From Glaciihabitans arcticus (GTDB lineage: Bacteria; Actinomycetota; Actinomycetes; Actinomycetales; Microbacteriaceae): a DNA stretch of 64,000 bases. Shown piece by piece: positions 16,030 through 24,806 of the stretch. Made by a program: the position numbers and the translations under genes. Each line of letters opens with the position of its first letter. Position 1 is the first letter of the stretch. Where the stretch lies: the NCBI RefSeq assembly GCF_004310685.1, contig NZ_SISG01000001.1, positions 1,612,001 to 1,676,000 on the forward strand. Reading direction: 5' to 3'. Under the pieces are notes generated by a model. The model saw nothing but the letters and a program-made list of their open reading frames with translations, did not search any database and was not told where the DNA came from.

Positions 16030-17022
16030 ATGGCTCGATCCCATCTCACTCTAGCCGCGCTCGCGACCTCGGCCGTCGCCGACCTCGACCTCGTCTCCGC
16101 GTCCGAGTTCGGCTCGCGACACGACAACGAATTCGACTCGGCCCTGCTCACCGGCCGCGACGGCAAGCACTGGATCATCCGGGTGCCGCGCAGCGAGGCA
16201 GCGGAGGCTGCACAGTCCGCCGACCTCGTCGCCCTGCAGGCGATCAGCGCCGGTGTGCGCACCCGCTTGCCGTTCGCCGTCTCCAGTTTCGTCGGGCAGA
16301 CCCCCGTCTCCGGCACGCGTGCCGTCGTCTACGAGTTCGTCTACGGGTCCAAGGTCGGACTCGGCGATGTCGAGCCCGCTCTCGCCGCGTCGCTCGGGAC
16401 CGCGATCGCCGCGATCCACAACCTGCCGACCAGTTTCGTCGCTGATGCCGGACTGCCGATCTTCGGCGCGAACGAGGCACTGCGCGCGGCCGTGAGCGTG
16501 ATGGACCGCGCGGCAGCGACGAGCCTTGTTCCCGCGGCGCTGCTCGCCCGCTGGGAATCCGCGATGGAGGACTCGAAGTTGTGGCAGTTCCAGCCCACCG
16601 TGGTGAACAACACCCTGAGCGCGGATTCGGTGCTCACCGCGCACGATGAGGTGACGGGCATCCTCAACTGGCAGGAACTGCGGGTCGCCGACCCCGCGCG
16701 CGACGTGGCCTGGTTGCTGGCCTCCCCCTACCCCGTCGTCGTGGACGCCGCATTCGACGCGTACACGAAGCACCGTGGCAGCGCCGACCGGCAGATCCGC
16801 CAGCGCGCGACGCTGTACTCGGAGCTCGAGGTCGCCAAGTGGCTGCTGCACGGCACCGATACCCGCAACACGGAGATCGTGGATGACGCGGTCGAGATGC
16901 TCGCGAGCCTCGTCGACGACGTGCAGAACGATGTGATGCACCCGATCGGCGCGCAGACCATGCCGACGATGGCGGTCGACGAGGTCGAGGCGTTCCTCGA
17001 TCGCAACGAGCGTTCGGTCTAG
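16030..17022 (+). CDS. APH/macrolide-phosphotransferase-fold protein with degenerate active site
   Basis: A 330-residue protein with the aminoglycoside/macrolide phosphotransferase fold: N-lobe about 20-105 (WIIRVPRS carries a beta-3-like strand without the usual Lys), then YEFVYG hinge and C-lobe. The catalytic loop HGDLHPGN of active enzymes reads VNNTLSADS here (about 192-200), so the catalytic Asp and Mg-binding Asn are replaced, and the second metal Asp of IDW is N213 (ILNWQE). It is probably a pseudokinase or an altered enzyme, and resistance to macrolides should not be assumed. It converges on adnB with a shared CTAG stop. Confidence 0.8.
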   Translation: MARSHLTLAALATSAVADLDLVSASEFGSRHDNEFDSALLTGRDGKHWIIRVPRSEAAEAAQSADLVALQAISAGVRTRLPFAVSSFVGQTPVSGTRAVVYEFVYGSKVGLGDVEPALAASLGTAIAAIHNLPTSFVADAGLPIFGANEALRAAVSVMDRAAATSLVPAALLARWESAMEDSKLWQFQPTVVNNTLSADSVLTAHDEVTGILNWQELRVADPARDVAWLLASPYPVVVDAAFDAYTKHRGSADRQIRQRATLYSELEVAKWLLHGTDTRNTEIVDDAVEMLASLVDDVQNDVMHPIGAQTMPTMAVDEVEAFLDRNERSV

Positions 17023-20000
17023 CTGCCCAGCTTCTCATTCCAGAGTTCGAGCAGCTCGGCCTCGTCGAAGAGGCGCTCCGGCGTGATGATCCGGTCCTCG
17101 GAGACGTAGTAGAACACCGCGTCGATGCGGTCGGGTGAGATGCCGGTCCAGTTCGCATAGGCGAGCCGGTACAGCGCGAGCTGCAGCTGCTTCTCCTCGA
17201 GGTCGGCGGCATCGCGCGGTGCCTTGCCGGTCTTCCAGTCGACGACCTGGAAGCGGTCGTGCTGTAGGGCATAGACGGCGTCGATCTTGCAGATAACGAT
17301 GCGACCGGCGAACGGCAGGTGGATCTCCCGCTCGACCTCGATCGGCCGCCGCGCCGCCCAGGGCGAGCGCGAGAAGGTGTCCTGCAGGGCTTCGAGCTGC
17401 TGCTGCTCGAGCGGGGCATCCTGCTCGTCGAGTTCGCTGACCAGCGAGTCGATGACCTCGGTCGAGCCGCTGAGCCCGAACCGCTCCTCCACCCAGCTGT
17501 GGAACAGCGTGCCGAGCCGCGTCGCGCGATACGGCCGCTGCGGCATGGGCCGGCGCAGATCCGAGGCGACCGCCACCGGGTCGGTCACAAAATCCTTGAA
17601 ACGGGATGCCGGCACTCGCGTCGGAATATCAACGAGCTCGCTTGCCTCGAGTCGGCGGCGGCGCTCCTCGAGCAGCAGGTCGAGGTCGGCGTCCCACGCC
17701 CCCGCGCGTCCCGGAGTCGCGGAACGCACGAGTACAGCCCCGTGCTCCACGGCTGCGCGACGCTCCCCCAGCGGGTCGAGCGGCCAGGAGAGCTCGTTGG
17801 TCTCGCGGTCGAACGTGCTCTCCTCCGACTCGCTCGCAAGGGGCAGCTCGGCGATCACGCCGGCCTCGGCGAGCTCGCGCAGGAACGGACTCGGCGGGCG
17901 CTGGTTGTTCTGCCCCGCCCAGAACGAGCTGGTGAGCAGCAGTCCGTGGCGCGCGCGGGTGACGGCGACGTAGGCGAGCCGTCTCTCTTCGAGCTCGTGG
18001 CGGTGGCGCACGGACGCGGTGAACTCGCCCTTCGCGGCCAGCAGCGCCTTGCGGTCGACTGCATGCCTCCACTCGAATACGGGCAACTCCGCCGCGTCGC
18101 CGCGGAATTCGTAGGGCAGCGAGCCGAACGACAGCCAGCCGGTGAACCCCTCGCGAGGGCGACCGGGGAGTTCGCTCTCCGTCATCCTCGGCACAACGAC
18201 GTGGTCCCACTCGAGGCCCTTCGACCCGTGCACGGTGAGCAGCTGCACCGTGCCGGGCTCGGCCTTCTCGGGGCGCGGCGAGAGGCCGTCACGCCACTCC
18301 GCCTCGGCCAGCCAGGCGAGGAATCCACGCAGGCTCGTTGACTCGTCGACCGCGAGGTAACCGCTCAACGCGTCGTAGAAGGCCTCCATGTTGGCACCGC
18401 CGAGCGGGCGGAACTCATTGGCCGCGACCTCGATGTCGAGCATCAGCTCCTGCTCGACGAGGGTCACGAAGTCGAGCAGTTCCAGGCCCGACCGAGCACG
18501 CAGCCGGGCGAAGAATTCACCGGCCTCGCGCAGCCGAGCGAGGCCGACCTCGCTGAACGTCTCGAGCACCACGTGCCCCTCGCGGGCGGTGCGGATGAAG
18601 TCGAGCGCGTCGACGATCGACCCACTCTCGCCCTCCGCGACGGAGGAGCGCATGCGGGCACGCACCTCTTCATCGAGCGGCTGGTGGGCGTAATCCCGCG
18701 CGTTCAGCCACGACGAGACGCCCCGCAGCACCTTGAGGTCGCGCACGCCGAGGCGCCAGCGCGAGCCGGCCAGTAGGCGGATCAGCTCGGTGCCGGCCGT
18801 CGGGTCGTTGATCACGGCGAGGGCACTGACCAGGTCGGCGATCTCGGGCTCGGCCATGAGCCCGCCGATGCCGAGCACGTGGAACGGCACGTCGTGCGTG
18901 CGCAGCGCCTCGATGAAGAATCGCTGGGTCGAGCGGGTGCGGAACAGCATCGCCGCACTCGGCAGCTCGCCTTTCTCGTTCGGCACGAGGCGCTGCTTGA
19001 GCCAGACTGCTGTGGTGGCCGCCTCCTCGAGCAGGGTCTCGGTCACCGAGATGTCGACGGGCTCGTCGGTGGCGAACGGCGCGGGCTCGAGCTTCTCGAC
19101 CGCGACGCGGGTCTCGGGCACAAGCGGCTCCACGAGCGCATTTGCGATGTCGAGGATGCGCCTGCCGTTGCGCCAGCTCGTGGTTAGCGCGAAGTCGTGC
19201 ACCTTCCCCCCGCCGAACTGGGTCGCGAACTCCTCGAGGTTCGCGGCGCTCGCCCCGCGCCAGCCGTAGATCGACTGGTTCGGGTCGCCGACCGCCATAA
19301 CGGGATGCCCGCCGAAGAGTTCGGAGAGCAGCCAGGTCTGCACAACACTCGTGTCCTGGTACTCGTCGAGCAGCACCACCCGGTAGTGATCGCGGAAGTC
19401 GGTGATCACGCTCGGCACGGTGCGCACGATCTCGAGGGCGAGGGCGACCTGGTCGGAGTACTCGACGAAGCCGCGGGCTTTCTTGGCCCGGGCGAACTCC
19501 TCGGCGAGATCGACGAGCACGGGCAGGGCGCCGACGGAATGAGCGAGGCTCACCGCCTCGGCATAGGCGCCGGTTCCGCCCGACGGCAGGTCGGCGAGCG
19601 CGGCGAACTCGAGGGCCATCGCCCGAACCGCCGCCGGGTCGACGACGTTCTCGCTGAGCGCGTGGCTCAGCGAGAGCACGGCCTTGGTGACGATGTCCGC
19701 GTTCTTCTCGAGGTCTGGCAGTCGCTCGTCACCGCTACGCACCACGATCGAGCGAGCGAGCTGCCAGGCGGAGGCCTCACCGAGCACCGCGCCGTCGCTC
19801 TCCCGGCCGAGCAGCGCGGCGTTGTCGCGGTAGATCGTGTTGGCGAAGGAGTTGTAGGTCGACACGGTGGGCGGGTCGAACTCGTCGTACTCACCCGCGA
19901 CGAGGCCCACTTCGGCGAGCTGGGCGATGCGCTCCCGGATGCGCTGCGCGAGCTCACCGGCCGCCTTGCGCGTGAAGGTGAGGCCGAGCACCTGGCCGGC

Positions 20001-20186
20001 TGTGACGTGCCCGTTGGCGAGCAGCCAGAGCACGCGGTTCGCCATTGTCTCGGTCTTTCCGCTGCCGGCGCCGGCCACCACCAGTGCAGGCTCGAGCGGC
20101 GCTTCGATAACGGCGCGCTGCTGGTCGGTGGGTCGCGGGAGGCCGAGGGCGTCGGCGATGTCGTAGGCGCTGATCGATTCAGTCAC
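17019..20186 (-). CDS. adnB: AdnB helicase-nuclease subunit
   Basis: A 1055-residue SF1 helicase fused to a RecB-family nuclease, the lead motor subunit of the AdnAB complex that resects double-strand breaks. The helicase part has Walker A VAGAGSGKTET (38-48), LTFTRKAAGEL, Walker B VVLLDEYQDTSVVQ, GDPNQSIYGWRGA, VHGSKGLEWDHVVVPR and AYVAVTRARHGL. The C-terminal nuclease has the metal-binding E..H/D-K pattern: IDAVYA, then VVDWKTGKAP, then QLALYRLAYA. Both halves look intact. It overlaps adnA by 8 bases and is translated from the same message. Confidence 0.93.
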   Translation of the reverse strand: MTESISAYDIADALGLPRPTDQQRAVIEAPLEPALVVAGAGSGKTETMANRVLWLLANGHVTAGQVLGLTFTRKAAGELAQRIRERIAQLAEVGLVAGEYDEFDPPTVSTYNSFANTIYRDNAALLGRESDGAVLGEASAWQLARSIVVRSGDERLPDLEKNADIVTKAVLSLSHALSENVVDPAAVRAMALEFAALADLPSGGTGAYAEAVSLAHSVGALPVLVDLAEEFARAKKARGFVEYSDQVALALEIVRTVPSVITDFRDHYRVVLLDEYQDTSVVQTWLLSELFGGHPVMAVGDPNQSIYGWRGASAANLEEFATQFGGGKVHDFALTTSWRNGRRILDIANALVEPLVPETRVAVEKLEPAPFATDEPVDISVTETLLEEAATTAVWLKQRLVPNEKGELPSAAMLFRTRSTQRFFIEALRTHDVPFHVLGIGGLMAEPEIADLVSALAVINDPTAGTELIRLLAGSRWRLGVRDLKVLRGVSSWLNARDYAHQPLDEEVRARMRSSVAEGESGSIVDALDFIRTAREGHVVLETFSEVGLARLREAGEFFARLRARSGLELLDFVTLVEQELMLDIEVAANEFRPLGGANMEAFYDALSGYLAVDESTSLRGFLAWLAEAEWRDGLSPRPEKAEPGTVQLLTVHGSKGLEWDHVVVPRMTESELPGRPREGFTGWLSFGSLPYEFRGDAAELPVFEWRHAVDRKALLAAKGEFTASVRHRHELEERRLAYVAVTRARHGLLLTSSFWAGQNNQRPPSPFLRELAEAGVIAELPLASESEESTFDRETNELSWPLDPLGERRAAVEHGAVLVRSATPGRAGAWDADLDLLLEERRRRLEASELVDIPTRVPASRFKDFVTDPVAVASDLRRPMPQRPYRATRLGTLFHSWVEERFGLSGSTEVIDSLVSELDEQDAPLEQQQLEALQDTFSRSPWAARRPIEVEREIHLPFAGRIVICKIDAVYALQHDRFQVVDWKTGKAPRDAADLEEKQLQLALYRLAYANWTGISPDRIDAVFYYVSEDRIITPERLFDEAELLELWNEKLGS

Positions 20187-23100
20187 TGGACACCGCCCTC
20201 ACCCGACGCAGCGCGCGACTGGGGTTGTTGGCTCCCCAGCCCTCCAGCTCGAGCAGGCCGAGGAAGCTGGCCTGCGCCATGTTCTGCGCGGCCTCGCGGA
20301 TGCGCTGCCGGAATTCCTCGAGGGCCTCTTCGTCGAGGGACGCCTGCACCGCCTCCCGGTACAGCTTCGACTTGATGCCGCTCTTCACGAAGAGCAGCTT
20401 GGCGCCGCCGCTGCGGTGCTCACCGTGAGCGGCGAGGAACTCATCCAGAACCCCTTCTGCATAGGCGAGCTGGTAGGCACCGAGTTGCGGATGCGCGTCG
20501 ATCTCGGCCTGTCGCGTCTCGGGGCGGCCCGTCTTGAGGTCCACGATGACCACGCGGCCGTCGGCGTCCCGCTCGACCCGGTCGATCGACCCGTTGACTT
20601 TCGCGCGACCGATGTCGAGGGTGAAGCGGCCTTCGGCCGCGACGAGCTGCTTGCCGTCGCGGGCGAAGTCGGCGAGGTACTCGGCGACTCCCCCGGCGAG
20701 GATGCGGGTCGCGCGCTTCTGGTGCTCCGACATCCACGGCGCCTCGAAACTGAGCTCGTTCCAGCGCCCCTCGATCGCGCCCCAGAGCGCCTCGACGGTC
20801 GGCTCGGTCGCGTTCTCCATCGCCCAGTGCACGATCGTGCCGAGCGCCATCGGTGTGCTCGGCTCGGAGCCCGCGATCGAGTCGACGAACCAGTCGAGCG
20901 CGCTGTCCTCGAAGCGGCTGAGCGCCGAGGGCGACACCGGCACCGGCTCGTCGTCACCGAATAACGGGTCAGGCGTCGAGAGCTCGAGCAGCCCGTGCCA
21001 GTCGTCGGGGCTTGCGCCGGGCACCTGCTGCTCGGCAAGACGTGCGAGACCGGATGCCGCGGCGGCTCGTTCCCGCTCCGATGAGCGCCCGGACACGAGC
21101 TGGCGGCGCAGCCGTCCCGTGACCCCGCGCAGTGAGAGTGGTGCGGATCCGGCCACATCGGCCACGGTGGCGTCGGGCGGAAGCAGGCTGAAGAACACGC
21201 TGCGCGCCTCGTCTTCGTTGGCGACGGCCGCGACGATGACCTGCGTGCTGGCTCGGGATACGGCGAGCGCGAACATGCGCAACTCATCCCCGAGCACCTG
21301 TTTGCGCGCGTTGATGACGCCGCTCTCGACGCCGGTGACGACCTGCACGAGCTCCTGCGGGCCCAGCAGCGAGCCGCGCAGTCGCAAGTTGGGCCACGCG
21401 CCCTCCTGCACTCCGGCGACGACGACCACGTCGTACTCGAGCCCGACGACGCCCTGCGGGGTGGAGACGAACACGGAGTCGGCGGCCGACTGCGGCGACA
21501 GCGTGTCTTCGGGCACCGCCGCGTCGAGCACGTTCACCAGGAAGTCACTCGCGGGGCGGCCCGGCTCGCGCTCGACGAAGCGCTTCGCTGCGGTGAACAG
21601 GGCGACCACCCCATCGAGGTGGCGGTTGGCCTCCGCCGCGACGATGCCGGTGCCGAGCGCCTGCTCGAACCAGGTCTTCGCGAGGCGACTGCGCTCCCAG
21701 ATGAGCCAGAGCAGTTCTTCTATCGTGGCTCCGGTCGCGGCAGCCTCGCGCACGGCTGCGAGCATGGTGGCGACCCGTTCGGCGCTGCGGCCGATACGGT
21801 GGTCGATCGTCGCGAAGCGGCCCGGCGCGGCGAGTGCCTCGACGAGCAGCAGGTCGCTCGAGCGGTTGCCCTCGCCCGCGAGCTCCTCGGCGCGAAGGGC
21901 GAGACGCAGGCGGCGCAGGCCCAACCGGTCGAGCCCGCCGAATGGGCCGAGCAGGATCTCGACGGCGAGCTCGGGGTCGAGCGGAGTGCGGCCGATGCCG
22001 ACGTCCACGACCAGCAGCAGGGCTCGCGAGGCGTGGTCGTCGCGTAGTGCCTTGCCTCCGACGGCGGTGCGGGAGGGCACCTCGGCGAGTGCGAGGGTGC
22101 GGGCGGCCTCGGGCACCTGCGCGCCCGAGCGCAGCACCACGGCCATGCGGCTCCATGGCACTCCGCGCTGCAGGTGGTGTTCGCGCAGCAGGCGCGCGAC
22201 CGAGGCCCAGGTTCGGCCGGGCGTTGGTGCCTCCACTGCCACAACGGCGGGCACGTCTCCGGGCTCGCGTGCCGCGCGGGCACCCCGCTGCGGACCGGCC
22301 GCCGCGGTGCCGATGCGGTCGGTGACGCGCGTGGTGAACGCGCGCAGGGCGGGCGTCTGGCGGTGTGAGCTGGAGAGGAACAGTTGCGCCGTCGGGGTGC
22401 CGAGCACGCTCGACAGCCGGCCGAGCGCGTCGGGCTCGCCGCCGCGGAAGGCGTTGGACGCGACATCCGGATCACCGAAGGCGATCACCCGCACCCCTCG
22501 GGCGGCGAACGCACGCAGCAGCGCGATGGTCGACTCGGTGGCCTCCTGGAAGTCGTCGACGACGATCAGCCTGAGTCCCGCAACCCGCTCGCCGACGTGG
22601 CCGGTGCGCGGGTCGAGCGCGGCGATCGCGTACTGCACGAGCTCGGACGAATCGAGCTGGTCGGGACGCGAGGCCGTGATGACGGCCAGGTAGTCGTCGA
22701 GGAAGTCTGCTGCGGCGACCCACTCGGGATGCCCCGTCGCCCCGCCCAGGAAGCGCAGCCGCTCGGGGCTCACGTTGTATTCCGTGGCCCGGGCCATGAG
22801 TTCCCGCAACTCGGAGCGGAAACCGCGGAGCCGCCGCACATCGGGACCGAGCAGTTCGGGCCAGGCGGGGCCGGTGCCCTCCTCCATGTGCCCGTCGAGG
22901 AGTTGCCCGATGTCGGCGTCCTGGTCACCGCCGGTGACGAGTCGCGGGGCGGGGACGCCGGCGTTGCGCGCTGCCTCGGTCACGATCTCGAAGGCGAGCG
23001 AGTTGACGGTGCGGGCGAGGGGGCCGTTCGTGGGCACGCCAAGGCGCAGGGCGAGCGTGTCGCGCAGGCGGGTCGCGCTGGCCCGGCTTGTGGTGAGTGC

Positions 23101-23304
23101 GACGACCTCGGAGGGCTGCCAGCCGCGCCCGAGCACCCGGTCGGCGAGCGTCTCGACGAGGGTTGTGGTCTTGCCCGAGCCTGGGGCGCCGATGACTGCC
23201 GCACTCGCGTCGTCGGGCAGGTCGACTACGGCGCGCTGCGATTCATCGAGGTCGACGGCGGCCGCGGTGCGCTGCGCGGGCTGCGCGAATCCCCTGATCG
23301 CCAT
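20179..23304 (-). CDS. adnA: AdnA helicase-nuclease subunit
   Basis: A 1041-residue partner of AdnB. Walker A is IGAPGSGKTTT (38-48). Walker B is divergent, VVDDFQEATESTIAL instead of DEYQD, and motif VI is weak (FALAVSRASTQVIVAA), so this motor is likely the accessory one, as in mycobacterial AdnA. The C-terminal RecB-like nuclease is intact: GSIDRVERDADGRVVIVDLKTGRPE and QLGAYQLAYAEGV. The start at 23304 is chosen because homology begins there and a leaderless -10 precedes it; the upstream open frame is antisense to the DUF3107 gene. Together with AdnB it would process DNA ends for recombination. Confidence 0.92.
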   Translation of the reverse strand: MAIRGFAQPAQRTAAAVDLDESQRAVVDLPDDASAAVIGAPGSGKTTTLVETLADRVLGRGWQPSEVVALTTSRASATRLRDTLALRLGVPTNGPLARTVNSLAFEIVTEAARNAGVPAPRLVTGGDQDADIGQLLDGHMEEGTGPAWPELLGPDVRRLRGFRSELRELMARATEYNVSPERLRFLGGATGHPEWVAAADFLDDYLAVITASRPDQLDSSELVQYAIAALDPRTGHVGERVAGLRLIVVDDFQEATESTIALLRAFAARGVRVIAFGDPDVASNAFRGGEPDALGRLSSVLGTPTAQLFLSSSHRQTPALRAFTTRVTDRIGTAAAGPQRGARAAREPGDVPAVVAVEAPTPGRTWASVARLLREHHLQRGVPWSRMAVVLRSGAQVPEAARTLALAEVPSRTAVGGKALRDDHASRALLLVVDVGIGRTPLDPELAVEILLGPFGGLDRLGLRRLRLALRAEELAGEGNRSSDLLLVEALAAPGRFATIDHRIGRSAERVATMLAAVREAAATGATIEELLWLIWERSRLAKTWFEQALGTGIVAAEANRHLDGVVALFTAAKRFVEREPGRPASDFLVNVLDAAVPEDTLSPQSAADSVFVSTPQGVVGLEYDVVVVAGVQEGAWPNLRLRGSLLGPQELVQVVTGVESGVINARKQVLGDELRMFALAVSRASTQVIVAAVANEDEARSVFFSLLPPDATVADVAGSAPLSLRGVTGRLRRQLVSGRSSERERAAAASGLARLAEQQVPGASPDDWHGLLELSTPDPLFGDDEPVPVSPSALSRFEDSALDWFVDSIAGSEPSTPMALGTIVHWAMENATEPTVEALWGAIEGRWNELSFEAPWMSEHQKRATRILAGGVAEYLADFARDGKQLVAAEGRFTLDIGRAKVNGSIDRVERDADGRVVIVDLKTGRPETRQAEIDAHPQLGAYQLAYAEGVLDEFLAAHGEHRSGGAKLLFVKSGIKSKLYREAVQASLDEEALEEFRQRIREAAQNMAQASFLGLLELEGWGANNPSRALRRVRAVSSD

Positions 23305-23311
23305 GCGCTCA

Positions 23312-23317
23312 ACCGTA
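23312..23317 (-). promoter_or_regulatory. -10 box of adnAB operon, leaderless
   Basis: TACGGT (minus strand) ends 7 nt before the adnA ATG at 23304. Confidence 0.55.
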
Positions 23318-23379
23318 TCGGGAGCCGGTGACAGTTCCGCTCCGAGTGAACGCGGCGACGGGACATCCCGCCAGTGTCG

Positions 23380-23385
23380 TAATCT
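23380..23385 (+). promoter_or_regulatory. -10 box of DUF3107 gene, leaderless
   Basis: TAATCT ends 6 nt before the GTG at 23392. Confidence 0.55.
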
Positions 23386-23391
23386 TTCCTC

Positions 23392-23616
23392 GTGGACATT
23401 CGCATCGGTATCGCCAACAGCCCCCGTGAGATCAACTTCGAGTCGTCGCAGACGGCCCAGGAAGTCGAGCAGGTAGTCGCTACTGCCCTCGAGAAGGGTG
23501 ACACGTTCATCCGTCTTCTCGATAACAAGGGCAAGCTCTACATCGTGCCCGTCGTCTCGTTCGCCTACATCGAGGTCGGCTCCGAGAGCACCCGTCGCGT
23601 GGGGTTCGTGGCCTGA
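23392..23616 (+). CDS. DUF3107 protein (TB9.4-like)
   Basis: A 74-residue protein of the actinobacteria-wide DUF3107 family, called TB9.4 (Rv3208A) in M. tuberculosis. It begins MDIRIGIANSPREINFES and contains the family core TFIRLLDNKGKLYIVPVVSFAYIEVG. It is small and soluble with no catalytic motif, and its function is unknown. The GTG start follows a leaderless -10 box. It is followed after one base by a small membrane protein gene, so the two form an operon divergent from adnAB, as in mycobacteria. Confidence 0.9.
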   Translation: MDIRIGIANSPREINFESSQTAQEVEQVVATALEKGDTFIRLLDNKGKLYIVPVVSFAYIEVGSESTRRVGFVA

Positions 23617-23617
23617 C

Positions 23618-23917
23618 ATGGAACTGCTCTTCGTCGTTCTGATCTCCGCGTCGCTCGGACTGGCCGCGCGCTACGTCGTTCGTGGCCGTGAGACCTTCGG
23701 CGCCGCGCTGCTTCCTTCACTGAGCGCCGCCGTCTCGACCATCGTCTGGGTCGGCCTGCTCTGGGGTGCCAACTGGCAGTTCGACGGTGGCTGGATCTGG
23801 GTCGCGGCCCTCGTCTCCGGCCCGGTCGTCGCCGTCATCGTCGGCGCGCTGATTCCGGCACGTCGCCGTGCGGCCGACCGCGCGCTCCTGACGAAGCTCT
23901 CCGGCGGCAAGGCTTAG
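23618..23917 (+). CDS. Small three-helix membrane protein
   Basis: A 99-residue integral membrane protein: helices about 2-18, 28-50 and 58-78, then a basic cytoplasmic tail (ARRRAADRALLTKLSGGKA). No family motif is recognised. The ATG lies one base after the DUF3107 stop; the longer open frame upstream would overlap DUF3107 entirely and is rejected. Function is unknown. Confidence 0.75.
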   Translation: MELLFVVLISASLGLAARYVVRGRETFGAALLPSLSAAVSTIVWVGLLWGANWQFDGGWIWVAALVSGPVVAVIVGALIPARRRAADRALLTKLSGGKA

Positions 23918-23960
23918 CTCGTCGGACCTAAGCGTTCAGCAGGCTCGGTGGTCAGCAGGC

Positions 23961-24683
23961 TCAGGCGGTCAGCCCGAGCGAGTCCATGCGGCGCGTGTGC
24001 GCGGCGATGAGCTCGGTGAACACCGGCTCGATGCGCGCCTCGTCTGAGACCAGATTGCTGGATGACGCCAGGCTCGCCCGCGCGATCAGCATTGTGTCGC
24101 CGACCAGGCGCCTGCCCCACATCGCAAGCCTCGACGACAGCTGGGGCTGTTCCTCGATCGCCGCACGGATCTCCTTGGCGAGCAGCTCGCTCGCCGCATC
24201 GGTCGCATAGACGGCCTTCAAGCGGTTGGCGGCCTCGGCCGGGAGGCCGGCAGCGAGACGCGCGAAGAAGTTGTCGAGGAATCCGGCAGTGACGTGGCAC
24301 GAGACGAGCATCTCGAACCAGTCCGCACCCTGGGTGGCGCGCTGGTAGGCGTCGATCTCGGCCATAAACGGCTGCATCGCCGCTCCCGGCTCGGCGCCGT
24401 GGCGCTCGATCTCGAGTCGCAGGCCATTCTGGCGGGCGAGCGCGGCTGCGGCGACCCGGCCGAGAGTGTCCTTCGACTCGGCGGAGGGCGCGGCAGCAAC
24501 GGCGGTGCTCAGGTTCTCGAAGATTATGAGCTGGATGTAGGCCGCCCGACCCAGCAGGGTCAGGGCGTCGGGGGTGAGATCCGCGAGGTCCACTTTGGTG
24601 GCCGCTTCCGCGTCAGCGCGGGGCCGAAGCCGGGGCACTTCGACGCGCCGTCGCGTGCGTCGCCACGGAAACCAATTCACCAC
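23961..24683 (-). CDS. Ferritin-like-fold protein (MiaE-2 type)
   Basis: A 240-residue helical protein resembling the actinobacterial ferritin-like family (Rv3210c position), related to the tRNA hydroxylase MiaE. Candidate iron ligands are E56 in IIFENLS, E95/H98 in LEIERHGAEP and E124 in WFEMLVSCH. The N-terminus is very basic (WRRTRRRVEVPRLRPR). Whether it is a di-iron enzyme cannot be settled from sequence. The GTG start at 24683 follows a leaderless -10 box. It diverges from the DEAD-box helicase, as in mycobacteria. Confidence 0.78.
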   Translation of the reverse strand: MVNWFPWRRTRRRVEVPRLRPRADAEAATKVDLADLTPDALTLLGRAAYIQLIIFENLSTAVAAAPSAESKDTLGRVAAAALARQNGLRLEIERHGAEPGAAMQPFMAEIDAYQRATQGADWFEMLVSCHVTAGFLDNFFARLAAGLPAEAANRLKAVYATDAASELLAKEIRAAIEEQPQLSSRLAMWGRRLVGDTMLIARASLASSSNLVSDEARIEPVFTELIAAHTRRMDSLGLTA

Positions 24684-24689
24684 GGCGAC

Positions 24690-24695
24690 AGCCTA
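24690..24695 (-). promoter_or_regulatory. -10 box of ferritin-like gene, leaderless
   Basis: TAGGCT (minus strand) ends 6 nt before the GTG at 24683. Confidence 0.55.
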
Positions 24696-24720
24696 ACTGG
24701 GTCGGAGAGGGTTTGAGGAC

Positions 24721-24806
24721 TAAACTGGCCCGGTGCCCCCCATTTCTGGCGGGGGCTTTGCGCCCCAGGACAAAGCGGGCGCATCCCGCAATCTGACAGG
24801 GCTACC
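24721..24806 (+). promoter_or_regulatory. Promoter and structured 5' leader of DEAD-box helicase gene
   Basis: TAAACT (24721-24726) is a likely -10. The leader of about 75 nt contains a GC hairpin, GCCCCC (24735-24740) with GGGGGC (24751-24756), plus a second GC-rich fold. A structured leader stands out where most genes are leaderless and fits cold- or helicase-responsive control of the RNA helicase. Confidence 0.4.

Noticed and set aside
16030-17022. Macrolide resistance gene
   Set aside because: Fold similarity only; the catalytic residues are replaced, so no resistance function is claimed.
23937-23962. Two copies of CAGCAGGCTC 16 bases apart near the ferritin-like gene stop
   Set aside because: Too short and too few to be a repeat array; the second copy overlaps a coding end.
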